This document shows positions 15,276 to 23,130 of a DNA stretch of 26,167 bases, piece by piece (position 1 is the stretch's first letter; each line of letters opens with the position of its first letter). The stretch lies in the NCBI GenBank assembly GCA_022840285.1, contig JALHIE010000085.1, positions 1-26,167 of the forward strand. The letters are read 5' to 3'. Below the pieces are notes generated by a model, which had not been told where the DNA came from, made no database searches, and was given only the letters and a program-made list of their open reading frames with translations. The DNA is from Porphyromonadaceae bacterium (GTDB lineage Bacteria > Bacteroidota > Bacteroidia > Bacteroidales > Dysgonomonadaceae). Position numbers and translations under genes: made by a program.

Positions 15276-15350
15276 GATTCGCTAGCTCAGCAGGTAGAGC
15301 ACATCCCTTTTAAGGATGGGGTCCTGGGGGTTCGAGCCCCAGGCGGATCA
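15276..15350 (+). tRNA. tRNA-Lys (anticodon TTT)
   Basis: The cloverleaf can be drawn directly. The acceptor stem is GATTCGC paired with GCGGATC, with discriminator A at 15350. The D arm is GCTC/GAGC with loop AGCAGGTA. The anticodon stem is CATCC/GGATG around loop CTTTTAA, anticodon TTT, which reads lysine codons AAA and AAG. No CCA is encoded; CGAAT follows. The T arm is unusual: CTGGG and CCCAG enclose nine bases (GGTTCGAGC) rather than the usual seven (TTCGAGC), so the gene is two bases longer than expected, or the stem can be drawn as six pairs around GTTCGAG. A terminator follows 10 bases later. Confidence 0.93.
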
Positions 15351-15360
15351 CGAATATTGA

Positions 15361-15391
15361 ACTCCTGCATAAAAAAACAGGAGTTTTGTTT
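15361..15391 (+). terminator. Terminator after tRNA-Lys
   Basis: ACTCCTG (15361-15367) pairs with CAGGAGT (15378-15384) around a ten-base A-rich loop, followed by TTTTGTTT. It separates the tRNA from rpsP. Confidence 0.8.
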
Positions 15392-15425
15392 CATAGAAAT
15401 TTCTAACATTAACAAAAACTACTAA

Positions 15426-16037
15426 ATGGCAACAAAACTGCGTTTACAAAGAAGAGGCCGTAAAAATTACGCATTCTACCAGATTATCGTTGCAGATAGC
15501 AGAGCTCCACGTGATGGAAAGTACATTGAAAGGATCGGATCTTACAATCCGAACACTAATCCTGCTACTATCACTTTAGATTTCGACAGAGCTTTGTATT
15601 GGCTGCAAGTGGGTGCACAACCCACAGAAACCGTCCGTAACATTTTGTCCGACGAAGGGGTATTGATGAAAAAACATCTCCTGGGAGGAGTAACAAAAGG
15701 AGCTTTCGATGAAGCAGAAGCTGAAAAGAGATTCGAAGCATGGAAAAACTCCAAGTTACAAGCCAACCAGAAACTGAAAAATAAGGACGAAGAAGCACAG
15801 CGGGCAGCAGAAAAGGCCCGGTTGGATGCTGAAAAAGAAGTGAACAAGGCAAAAGCGGAAGCATTGGCAAAGAAAAAAGCGGAAGCGGAAGCTGCAAACA
15901 ATCCGGTTGTTGAAGAAACAGCAGAAGAGGCCGTTGAGAAAGTTGAGGAAGTTGTTGAAACTGCAGAAACTCCAGAAGCTCCGGAAGCTCCGGAAACAGT
16001 GGAGGAGACTCAGGCAACAGAGCCAAAAACAGAATAA
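15426..16037 (+). CDS. rpsP: Ribosomal protein bS16 with long charged tail
   Basis: bS16 is a small-subunit protein needed for 30S assembly. Residues 1-80 form the conserved domain: MATKLRLQRRGRKNYAFYQI, then SRAPRDGKYIERIGSYNPNT and VGAQPTETVRNIL. Most bacteria have about 80-90 residues; this one has 203. The extension has a helical Ala/Lys/Glu-rich coiled stretch (about 100-155) and a very acidic Pro/Glu/Val repeat tail (about 155-203, with APEAPE-type repeats). Long tails on bS16 are common in Bacteroidetes. It stands alone, without the usual rimM-trmD neighbours, and has a terminator about 25 bases after its stop. Confidence 0.96.
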   Translation: MATKLRLQRRGRKNYAFYQIIVADSRAPRDGKYIERIGSYNPNTNPATITLDFDRALYWLQVGAQPTETVRNILSDEGVLMKKHLLGGVTKGAFDEAEAEKRFEAWKNSKLQANQKLKNKDEEAQRAAEKARLDAEKEVNKAKAEALAKKKAEAEAANNPVVEETAEEAVEKVEEVVETAETPEAPEAPETVEETQATEPKTE

Positions 16038-16061
16038 TCAGTCTACCACATACCTTTTTAA

Positions 16062-16087
16062 ATGCGCCTATCCGGCGCATTTTTTTT
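16062..16087 (+). terminator. Terminator after rpsP
   Basis: ATGCGCC (16062-16068) pairs perfectly with GGCGCAT (16074-16080) across loop TATCC, then a run of eight T. Confidence 0.9.
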
Positions 16088-16161
16088 GTTTCGTCACAAA
16101 ATGTTAACTTTTTTTAAAGATAAATTATCCTTAACAAATTCGTAACATCCGTTTTAAAAGC

Positions 16162-16169
16162 TAAATTTG
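16162..16169 (+). promoter_or_regulatory. -7 box of the phosphatidyltransferase gene
   Basis: TAAATTTG is a full TAnnTTTG match 53 bases before the ATG at 16223. The -33 element is not clear. Confidence 0.5.
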
Positions 16170-16222
16170 TAGATTAATTACTTCGTGACTGCAGTATATT
16201 TCTACGCGAAAAAATTACGGAA

Positions 16223-16951
16223 ATGAAAAAAGAAACAAAAGAAAAGATGGTTAGGACGCTAAATATCATAGCGAAAGACCGAAAAAGGACCAATATATTA
16301 AAAAGTTCGGAGCAAAAACTTATAGCATACCTGGTTCAAAAAGTTCCGTCATGGATAAATTCGGATGGGCTGACCGCCATCGGTTTTTTCGGGAATGTCA
16401 TGGTCGCGTCAAGTATTGTGTTGGGGGCATTTTTCAGCCGCTACTGGCTGCTTCTATCCATCGTTGGATTTGCAGTCAACTGGTTTGGAGACTCTCTCGA
16501 TGGCAGGATTGCCTATTACCGGAACAACCCCCGCAAATGGTACGGATTTTCGTTGGACGTTACGGTAGATTGGGTAGGAACCATTTTGATAGGACTCGGA
16601 TTTACGGTTTATGCGCAAGGTATCTGGAAATACCTGGGCTTTCTGTTTGTCGTTTTATATGGATGGCAGATGATCACGGCACAGCTGAGGTACAAGGTCG
16701 GAGGACAATACTCCATCGACTCGGGCATATTCGGACCCACTGAAGTTCGCATCATCCTGGGAGCGATCATTACGTTGGAAGTATTTATTCCCCACTCCAT
16801 ATATTATCTCACTGCGTTGGCCACTGCCTTTCTGCTTTATTCGAATTTTGTAGAGGCAAAAAAGTTACTGAAGCTTGCCAATCAACGGGATGTGGAGGAA
16901 AAAAGAATAAAAGCAGAAGATATTAAAAACCGGCAAAGAGAAAACGCCTGA
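16223..16951 (+). CDS. CDP-alcohol phosphatidyltransferase family protein
   Basis: A 242-residue membrane enzyme that joins a CDP-activated lipid or alcohol to a second alcohol in phospholipid synthesis. The signature is visible as Asp90-x2-Asp93-Gly94-x2-Ala97-x2-Arg100, then Gly108-x3-Asp112-x3-Asp116 (GDSLDGRIAYYR and GFSLDVTVD). There are two extra residues between the Ala and Arg compared with the common pattern. Several transmembrane helices surround it. The N-terminal 40 residues and the C-terminal tail (about 210-242) are charged and cytoplasmic. Which alcohol it uses cannot be told. It is a single gene with its own promoter and terminator. Confidence 0.87.
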   Translation: MKKETKEKMVRTLNIIAKDRKRTNILKSSEQKLIAYLVQKVPSWINSDGLTAIGFFGNVMVASSIVLGAFFSRYWLLLSIVGFAVNWFGDSLDGRIAYYRNNPRKWYGFSLDVTVDWVGTILIGLGFTVYAQGIWKYLGFLFVVLYGWQMITAQLRYKVGGQYSIDSGIFGPTEVRIILGAIITLEVFIPHSIYYLTALATAFLLYSNFVEAKKLLKLANQRDVEEKRIKAEDIKNRQRENA

Positions 16952-16973
16952 TCCTCCGTAACACCAGCAAAAC

Positions 16974-17000
16974 CCCGATATTCAACCTATCGGGTTTTTT
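16974..17000 (+). terminator. Terminator after the phosphatidyltransferase gene
   Basis: CCCGATA (16974-16980) pairs with TATCGGG (16988-16994) around TTCAACC, followed by six T. The A run upstream also makes it plausible on the other strand. Confidence 0.85.
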
Positions 17001-17203
17001 ATTGGTGAGAGATTATCGGCAATAGGAGACCGCCACTTGCTAACGCAAATTTTCCCTAAAAAAAAAGTTACATTTTAACCATTCTCTTAAATAATGTTGC
17101 AGGTCAACTCTTTTTACGATTTTTTATAATTTTAAGGGGATATGTTAAACAAAAAAGCCGTTTATTTGTTAAATTGATAATTAAAAACGATCTTTAATAT
17201 TTT

Positions 17204-17211
17204 TAATTTTG
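17204..17211 (+). promoter_or_regulatory. -7 box upstream of rprX
   Basis: TAATTTTG fits TAnnTTTG, 34 bases before the rprX ATG. The 17001-17203 stretch before it is AT-rich and holds no gene I can see. Confidence 0.45.
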
Positions 17212-17245
17212 TCAACTAAAAAAAGGAGATAGGTAAAGCAAAAGT

Positions 17246-18805
17246 ATGAAAAAATCGACTATCTGGTTGCTTGCAGTAGTTATGTTCGTAGCTTTCTTCT
17301 CGTTGCTATTTCTTCAGGTAAGGTATATGAAAGCAAGTATGTCTGTGAGGGAGCAGCAATTTAACGAAATGGTGAAGAGAAGCCTTATTAATGTATCGAG
17401 AGATCTGGAACAGGAACAAACCCGGCGATACCTGGAGGAAGATATGCTGGAATCGGAAAACAGGTATTCTCAGTACAAACAGCCCGGATCTTCAACCAGC
17501 ATCGTTACTGAACAGACCCAGGCAACCATTACTAATCCCGATGGAAGTGAGACAAGGATTGAGCAGATCATTCAAAACCAAAGCTCTATTAACGGAATAG
17601 GGAGGGGAGGAGTATTCTTATCGCCACGACACGGCGTGAACACGATCTCAAAAACTTCGTTTGACCTGCAGCAATCGTTTTCAAAACGATACCTCTATGA
17701 ACAGGCGCTGATGAATGAGGTAATTTTAAAACTCCTGTACAGGGCAAGCAATGATCCGATTGAGGAACGGATAAACTTTTACGATTTGGATAAATACATC
17801 CGGTCTGAGTTGCTGAACAGTGCTTTAAATGTTCCCTACAGTTTTCAGGTCATTGACTTCAACAACAGGATTGTTTATTCTTCACCCGGTTTTTCCGCGA
17901 GAGACGAAAAATCTACCTATACTCAGATCCTGTTTCCAAACGATCCGCCGTCGAGACTGAACTCGTTGAAAGTCTATTTCCCGACAAAAAGGGATTTTGT
18001 TTACAGCGAACTCTCATTTTTTGTGCCGTCCATGATTTTTACGTTCATTCTTTTGGTTACGTTCATTTTTACGATTGTGAGTCTCTTCAGGCAAAAAAGA
18101 CTGTCAGAAATGAAAAACGATTTTATCAACAACATGACTCACGAGCTGAAAACGCCCGTTTCGACCATCTCGCTGGCATCGCAAATGCTGAAAGACGAGT
18201 CCATCACCAAATCACCCGAAGTGTTCAAACACGTGGCAGGGGTGATCAACGACGAAACGAAGCGATTGAGTTTCCAGGTGGAGAAAGTGCTGCAAATGTC
18301 GCTGTTCGATAAGCAGAAAGCCACGCTGAAAATCAAGGAAGTGGATCTGAACGATATCATTGTAAATGTGGCCAACACCCACATATTGAAAGTAGAGAAA
18401 TTCAATGGCGAACTGGATATCGACCTGCAGGCCGAGAATACGACGGTCAACATCGACGAAATGCACTTTACCAATGTGCTCTTCAATTTGCTCGACAACG
18501 CACTGAAGTACAAAAGGGAAGATGTGTCACCCGTATTGATGATTCGTACCCGGAACGAAGGCAACAAAATCATTATTTTGGTAGAGGACAACGGAATTGG
18601 GATAAAGAGAGAAGATGTGAAAAAGATATTTGACCGGTTTTATCGCGTTTCCACCGGAAACATTCACGACGTGAAAGGATTTGGGTTGGGACTTGCTTAC
18701 GTGAAAAAAATCGTAACTGACTTGGGAGGTTCAATTCGTGCTGAAAGCGAATTGGGCAAAGGAACAAAATTTATAATAAGTTTACCCGTTATAACACAGA
18801 AATAA
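17246..18805 (+). CDS. rprX: Sensor histidine kinase RprX
   Basis: A 519-residue membrane kinase, matching RprX of Bacteroides in length and layout. Transmembrane helix 1 is residues 5-25 and helix 2 about 255-280, enclosing a periplasmic sensor domain. The dimerisation and phosphoacceptor region is FINNMTHELKTPVSTISLAS with His299. The ATP-binding domain has the N box NVLFNLLDNALKYK, G1 VEDNGIGI, F box FDRFYR and G2 GFGLGLAYVKKI. The signal sensed is unknown; RprX was found through effects on tetracycline and antibiotic response in Bacteroides. Its stop is 1 base before rprY, so the two are co-transcribed. Confidence 0.94.
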   Translation: MKKSTIWLLAVVMFVAFFSLLFLQVRYMKASMSVREQQFNEMVKRSLINVSRDLEQEQTRRYLEEDMLESENRYSQYKQPGSSTSIVTEQTQATITNPDGSETRIEQIIQNQSSINGIGRGGVFLSPRHGVNTISKTSFDLQQSFSKRYLYEQALMNEVILKLLYRASNDPIEERINFYDLDKYIRSELLNSALNVPYSFQVIDFNNRIVYSSPGFSARDEKSTYTQILFPNDPPSRLNSLKVYFPTKRDFVYSELSFFVPSMIFTFILLVTFIFTIVSLFRQKRLSEMKNDFINNMTHELKTPVSTISLASQMLKDESITKSPEVFKHVAGVINDETKRLSFQVEKVLQMSLFDKQKATLKIKEVDLNDIIVNVANTHILKVEKFNGELDIDLQAENTTVNIDEMHFTNVLFNLLDNALKYKREDVSPVLMIRTRNEGNKIIILVEDNGIGIKREDVKKIFDRFYRVSTGNIHDVKGFGLGLAYVKKIVTDLGGSIRAESELGKGTKFIISLPVITQK

Positions 18806-18806
18806 T

Positions 18807-19520
18807 ATGGAAGAAAAATTAAAACTATTTTTATGCGAGGATGATGAAAATCTTGGCATGTTGCTCAGAGAATATCTGCAGGCAAAAGGATTTGAAACAG
18901 ATCTTTTCCCCGATGGAGAGGCTGGTTTCAAAGGATTTGTGAAAACAAAGTACGACCTGTGCATTGTTGACGTGATGATGCCCAAGAAAGACGGTATCAC
19001 GCTGGTAAAGGAGATCAGAAGCATCAATACCGAAATTCCCGTTATTTTTTTGACGGCCAAAAACATGAAAGACGATGTATTGGAAGGATTCAAGGCGGGT
19101 GCGGACGACTACATTACCAAGCCGTTTAGCATGGAAGAGCTGGTACTTCGCATCGAAGCCATAATCCGTCGTGTGAAAGGCAAAAAATCGAAAGAACAGC
19201 AGATTTATAAATTCGGAGAAATGACGTTTGATACGCAAAAGCAAATTCTTTATATCGGAGATGAACAAACCAAGCTCACTACAAAAGAATCGGAACTGCT
19301 TTCCCTGCTCTGCTCTCACGCCAACGACATCCTGGAACGTAACCATGCGCTAAAGCAAATCTGGGAAGAGGACACCTATTTCAACGCACGCAGTATGGAT
19401 GTGTACATCACTAAGTTGCGTAAACTACTGAAACCCGAATCGAACATCGAGATCATCAACATTCACGGTAAAGGATACAAGCTTATTGTGCCCACCGATG
19501 AGGATAACAATAACGCTTGA
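18807..19520 (+). CDS. rprY: Response regulator RprY
   Basis: A 237-residue OmpR-family response regulator paired with RprX. The receiver domain (1-120) has the acidic pocket CEDDENLG, phospho-acceptor Asp55 in CIVDVMMPKKDG, the Thr in FLTAKN and the Lys in DDYITKPFSMEEL. The winged-helix DNA-binding domain (about 130-232) shows LTTKESELLSLLCSHANDIL, RSMDVYITKLRKLLK and the closing INIHGKGYKLIV. In Porphyromonas gingivalis RprY regulates stress and redox-linked genes; targets here are unknown. A strong terminator follows. Confidence 0.95.
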   Translation: MEEKLKLFLCEDDENLGMLLREYLQAKGFETDLFPDGEAGFKGFVKTKYDLCIVDVMMPKKDGITLVKEIRSINTEIPVIFLTAKNMKDDVLEGFKAGADDYITKPFSMEELVLRIEAIIRRVKGKKSKEQQIYKFGEMTFDTQKQILYIGDEQTKLTTKESELLSLLCSHANDILERNHALKQIWEEDTYFNARSMDVYITKLRKLLKPESNIEIINIHGKGYKLIVPTDEDNNNA

Positions 19521-19542
19521 TCCCGAATGAAACAGGAGGAAG

Positions 19543-19569
19543 AGCCGCTCTCGGGAGCGGCTTTTTTTT
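19543..19569 (+). terminator. Terminator after rprY
   Basis: AGCCGCTC (19543-19550) pairs with GAGCGGCT (19555-19562) around loop TCGG, followed by a run of eight T. Confidence 0.93.
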
Positions 19570-19600
19570 GATGTTTCACCCAAAAACCGATGAATATAAC

Positions 19601-19608
19601 TACCTTTG
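19601..19608 (+). promoter_or_regulatory. -7 box of the yicC-gmk genes
   Basis: TACCTTTG is a full TAnnTTTG match. It lies 15 bases before the yicC ATG at 19624, so the leader would be very short. Confidence 0.5.
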
Positions 19609-19623
19609 CAAAAAAAATTTGAA

Positions 19624-20496
19624 ATGGTACACTCAATGACCGGCTACGGAAAAGCCGTTGTAGAACTTCCGCATAAGAAACTGACCATAGAGATTAAATC
19701 ACTGAACAGTAAACAATTCGATTTGTTTACCCGAATTCCGATGATCTACAGGGAAAAAGAAATCGGCTTGCGAAATTGGCTGTCAAAAGAACTGGAACGC
19801 GGCAAAATAGACCTGTCATTTACGGTGGAACATATTTCAAAAGATGTGTCCGCCACTATCGACCATACGCTTCTGAAGCAGTACCACCAGGAAATAACCG
19901 CACTGGCTCGCGAACTTAACATCGGCGTGCCTCAGGATTGGTTCCAGACCTTGCTGCGCTTGCCCGACGTCATGAAACAGGATATGGAAGAGTTGAACGA
20001 GGAGGAATGGTTCATTATCGAAGAAACCATCCGTAAAGCGGTAAATGAATTGATCAACTTCCGCGTTCAGGAAGGAGAAATGCTTAGAAACCTGCTGATG
20101 GAAAAGGTTACAAACATCCGGCAACTGTTACGGGACATTGAGCCGTACGAGAACGAAAGGATAGAAAAGGTGAAATCACGTATTTACGACGGACTGGCAA
20201 CACTCGAAAACAAGGAATACGATGCCAACCGGTTTGAACAGGAAATGATTTACTACATTGAAAAGTTGGATGTGAACGAAGAGAAATCGCGTTTAACCAA
20301 CCATTTGGATTACTTTCTCGAAACACTGGACAACCAGAAATCACAAGGGAAAAAATTGGGGTTTATTGCGCAGGAAATGGGACGAGAAATCAACACATTG
20401 GGATCAAAATCAAACCATAGCGACATACAGCGGATTGTGGTACGGATGAAAGACGAACTGGAACAAATCAAAGAACAGATATTGAATGTTTTATAG
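19624..20496 (+). CDS. yicC: YicC family endoribonuclease
   Basis: A 290-residue protein of the YicC/YloC family. YicC-family members have endoribonuclease activity and the E. coli protein has been linked to degradation of the small RNA RyhB. Motifs are the N-terminal MVHSMTGYGKA, EIKSLNSKQFDLFTRIP and LERGKIDLSF, and the C-terminal (DUF1732) LDYFLETLDNQKSQGKKLGF followed by AQEMGREINTLGSKSNHSDI. I place the start at ATG 19624, since the TTG six codons upstream overlaps the -7 box. It ends 2 bases before gmk. It appears complete. Confidence 0.93.
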   Translation: MVHSMTGYGKAVVELPHKKLTIEIKSLNSKQFDLFTRIPMIYREKEIGLRNWLSKELERGKIDLSFTVEHISKDVSATIDHTLLKQYHQEITALARELNIGVPQDWFQTLLRLPDVMKQDMEELNEEEWFIIEETIRKAVNELINFRVQEGEMLRNLLMEKVTNIRQLLRDIEPYENERIEKVKSRIYDGLATLENKEYDANRFEQEMIYYIEKLDVNEEKSRLTNHLDYFLETLDNQKSQGKKLGFIAQEMGREINTLGSKSNHSDIQRIVVRMKDELEQIKEQILNVL

Positions 20497-20498
20497 TT

Positions 20499-21065
20499 AT
20501 GTCAAAACTAATCATATTTTCAGCGCCATCAGGCGCAGGTAAATCCACCATCGTGCGATACATGCTGGCACAGGATTTAAACCTGCAATTCTCTGTTTCA
20601 GCCACCAGCCGCTTACCGCGCGGTGAAGAAAGGAACGGCGTGGAGTATTTTTTTCTCACCCCTCAGGAATTCAAAAACAGAATTGCCAAAGGCGATTTTT
20701 TGGAATACGAGGAGGTCTATCCCGATAAATTTTACGGCACATTAAAAAGTGAAGTCGATCGCATACTTGCCGAAGGCAAAAACGTAGTTTTTGATATCGA
20801 CTGCATCGGAGGGTTGAACGTGAAGAAAATTTACGGAGACCGGGCATTGAGTGTTTTTGTGATGCCGCCGTCGGTGCAGGCACTTCGCGAACGACTGGAG
20901 AAGCGCGGAACCGATTCTCCAGAAATAATCGAAGGACGTCTGGCAAAAGCCGAGTATGAGATGAGCTTCGCTTCCCGGTTCGACCTGATTGTCCTGAACG
21001 ACGATTTTGACAGGGCGAAAGAAGTGGCATACAAGGCAATAAAGGAGTTTTTAGAAAAGAGTTAG
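20499..21065 (+). CDS. gmk: Guanylate kinase
   Basis: This enzyme converts GMP to GDP with ATP. The 188-residue length is normal. The P-loop SAPSGAGKST covers residues 8-17. The GMP-binding domain includes SATSRLPRGEERNGVEYFF and DFLEYEEVYPDKFYGT, and the lid RLEKRGTDSPEIIEGRLAKA follows. It is translationally close to yicC (2-base gap), a conserved pairing. In many Bacteroidales nadD follows gmk; here an alpha/beta hydrolase is next, after 44 bases. Confidence 0.97.
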   Translation: MSKLIIFSAPSGAGKSTIVRYMLAQDLNLQFSVSATSRLPRGEERNGVEYFFLTPQEFKNRIAKGDFLEYEEVYPDKFYGTLKSEVDRILAEGKNVVFDIDCIGGLNVKKIYGDRALSVFVMPPSVQALRERLEKRGTDSPEIIEGRLAKAEYEMSFASRFDLIVLNDDFDRAKEVAYKAIKEFLEKS

Positions 21066-21109
21066 GGCACGGAAAACCGGAGAGCCCAAAGACAATAAAC
21101 AAAAACCGT

Positions 21110-22033
21110 ATGAACTGCAGAAAATTAACAACAATATTTGTCCTGCTGCTCACTCCGTTTTTTCTTTTTCCTGCGGAGATAAGGAAAGAAACCCGGATTT
21201 TCGCTGTAAAAGAACAACAGGAACTGAAGATGGATATTTATTTCTCCGGTTCCTCACCGATATCCGCACAACCGTGCCTGCTGTTTGTCTTCGGTGGCGG
21301 GTTTAAGGAAGGAACTCGCGATGCCGCACTGTACACCGATTACTTCCGTCATTTCGCAAGCAAAGGCTTCAAAGTAGTATCCATCGATTACCGATTGGGA
21401 ATGAAAGGGCAGAAAGCGCCCGGCATATTCAACAACAAACCGTTGCAGCAAGCTATCGCCATGGCAGTTGAGGATGTCTATTCTGCCACCAATTATCTGC
21501 TTCAGCATGCCGGTGAGCTGAATATCGACACTTCAAGGATTATCATCAGTGGTTCAAGTGCCGGTGCGATGACGGTTTTACAGGCCGATTACGAGAAACG
21601 TGACCACCGGGAGACGGCAAAAGTATTGCCGGATGATTTCCAGTATGCCGGCGTGATTGCTTTTGCAGGATCAGTTTTCAGTAAAGAAGGGACTCCCTCC
21701 TACGATACGACTCCCGCCCCTACCCTGTTTTTCCACGGGAGTAAAGACAAGCTGGTGCCCTACAACAAAACCCGGTTTTTCAAGTTGGGTGTTTTTGGCT
21801 CTAAATCCTTGGCTGAACGTTTCAAGGAAAAGGGATATCCCTACACTTTTTACACGATGGAGGATATCGGACACGACGTGTCGGAATACCCCATGAAAGA
21901 ATTTCTGCCGGAAATCGAGCAGTTTATCCGGGACTTTGTTTTCGATAAAAAACAGTGGATGTTGGAAATTTATTTAAAAGACAAGTTTCGTAAATCGGAC
22001 ACTTCAACCGATCCGGGAAATTATTACAACTAA
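21110..22033 (+). CDS. Secreted alpha/beta hydrolase (esterase-like)
   Basis: A 307-residue alpha/beta hydrolase with an N-terminal signal or anchor (KLTTIFVLLLTPFFLFPAE). The oxyanion-hole motif FGGGFKEG (residues 61-68) matches the HSL/carboxylesterase HGGG site. The nucleophile is Ser150 in IIISGSSAGAMT. Candidates for the acid and base are the Asp in HGSKDKLVP and the His in MEDIGHDVSEYP. The substrate is unknown; an ester, acyl or acetyl group on a sugar is reasonable. It is 44 bases after gmk and 23 before the SBF-type transporter. Confidence 0.82.
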   Translation: MNCRKLTTIFVLLLTPFFLFPAEIRKETRIFAVKEQQELKMDIYFSGSSPISAQPCLLFVFGGGFKEGTRDAALYTDYFRHFASKGFKVVSIDYRLGMKGQKAPGIFNNKPLQQAIAMAVEDVYSATNYLLQHAGELNIDTSRIIISGSSAGAMTVLQADYEKRDHRETAKVLPDDFQYAGVIAFAGSVFSKEGTPSYDTTPAPTLFFHGSKDKLVPYNKTRFFKLGVFGSKSLAERFKEKGYPYTFYTMEDIGHDVSEYPMKEFLPEIEQFIRDFVFDKKQWMLEIYLKDKFRKSDTSTDPGNYYN

Positions 22034-22056
22034 AAGTTCAGCATTCAACGTTTTGT

Positions 22057-22965
22057 ATGCAAAAATTTCTGGAAAAATACCTGCTCCCGTTAGCGATGGT
22101 CATCGGGATAGCTTTCCATAAGCAGTTGTCGGTACTCTCACCTGTTACCCCTTACCTGCTTTCGCTTATGCTGTTTATCACCTACTGCCGCATCTCCTGG
22201 AGCGACATCCGGTTGACAAAATTTCACTATATCTTACTGGCTATCCAATACATCGGCAGCGCACTGGTTTATCTTGCTGTCAGGCCTTTCGACGAAACAC
22301 TGGCACAGGCGGTCATGATCTGTGTACTTGCCCCCACAGCCACTTCGGCTCCGGTTGTTGCCAACCTCTTAGGCGGAAACATTGCTTCTGTTGCGGCTTT
22401 CTCCCTGTTCAGCAACCTGTCCGTGGCTTTTGTCGCCCCGCTTTACCTGTCGCTGATTGGCCAAACGGGTAGTGATGTTTCGTTTATCACGTCGTTTTGG
22501 TATATTTTCCGAAAAGTAGTTCCCATCATTGTCCTCCCCTTTTTCGTTGCCTTGTTTTTGAAGAAAGCATCGCCCAACATCCATCGGAAAGTCCGTTCAG
22601 CACAAATCGTTTCCTTTTATATCTGGGCGGCAGCCCTTACAGTGGTCATAGGAAACGTGGCCAATTTTGTGATTGCGCAAGACGATGGGAAGTATACTCT
22701 TGAGATAACTATCGGGCTCATATCATTAGCCGTTTGCCTATTGCAATTCGGGGCAGGCCGGATGATCGGATCAAGATTTGACAGGACTATTGCCGGAGGA
22801 CAGGGATTGGGACAAAAAAACACGATTCTTGCCATCTGGCTTACACAAACCTATTTGAACCCGGTAGCATCGCTCGGGCCCGGACTGTACGTGCTCTGGC
22901 AGAATTTGGTAAATTCGTGGCAGATTTGGAGAAAAAAAAGGTCAGAAGAGAAAAGAGAAATATAG
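22057..22965 (+). CDS. SBF-like (bile acid:sodium symporter fold) transporter
   Basis: A 302-residue membrane protein with about nine or ten hydrophobic helices. The BASS-type pattern is seen in MICVLAPTATSAPVVANLLG (helix 4, Pro- and Thr-rich) and in the repeat GGQGLGQKNTILAIWLTQTY followed by LNPVASLGPGLYVLWQNLVN. These match the two-fold inverted repeat of bile-acid/sodium symporter relatives. The substrate is unknown; an organic anion is most likely. It ends with a basic tail and lies 24 bases before the acyltransferase remnant. Confidence 0.77.
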   Translation: MQKFLEKYLLPLAMVIGIAFHKQLSVLSPVTPYLLSLMLFITYCRISWSDIRLTKFHYILLAIQYIGSALVYLAVRPFDETLAQAVMICVLAPTATSAPVVANLLGGNIASVAAFSLFSNLSVAFVAPLYLSLIGQTGSDVSFITSFWYIFRKVVPIIVLPFFVALFLKKASPNIHRKVRSAQIVSFYIWAAALTVVIGNVANFVIAQDDGKYTLEITIGLISLAVCLLQFGAGRMIGSRFDRTIAGGQGLGQKNTILAIWLTQTYLNPVASLGPGLYVLWQNLVNSWQIWRKKRSEEKREI

Positions 22966-22989
22966 TGTAAAAAAACAACACCCGAGCTA

Positions 22990-23088
22990 ATGCAAAAAAT
23001 AAACTTCAATTATCAATCATCGGCTGCATTTGCAGACAGCAAGCCACATTATCAAATACTCAACGGATTACGTGGAATAGCGGCACTT
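22990..23088 (+). pseudogene. Acyltransferase-3 family N-terminal remnant
   Basis: The first 33 codons encode MQKINFNYQS...FADSKPHYQILNGLRGIAAL. HYxxLxGLRGxAAL is the typical start of acyltransferase-3 (OafA/NodX-like) membrane enzymes that acylate surface sugars. The rest of the usual 350-400 residues is missing. The frame runs without a stop into the leader and coding sequence of the HD gene, so the whole could be translated as one 245-residue hybrid. A deletion of roughly 1 kb is the simplest explanation. Confidence 0.7.
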
Positions 23089-23130
23089 ATTTCTCCAAGC
23101 TTTTCTTTACAGCAAAAAAATCTCAAAACA

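Noticed and set aside
16952..17245. Small RNA or gene between the phosphatidyltransferase and rprX
   Set aside because: After the terminator the region is AT-rich with no frame of note and no stable hairpin beyond the terminator.
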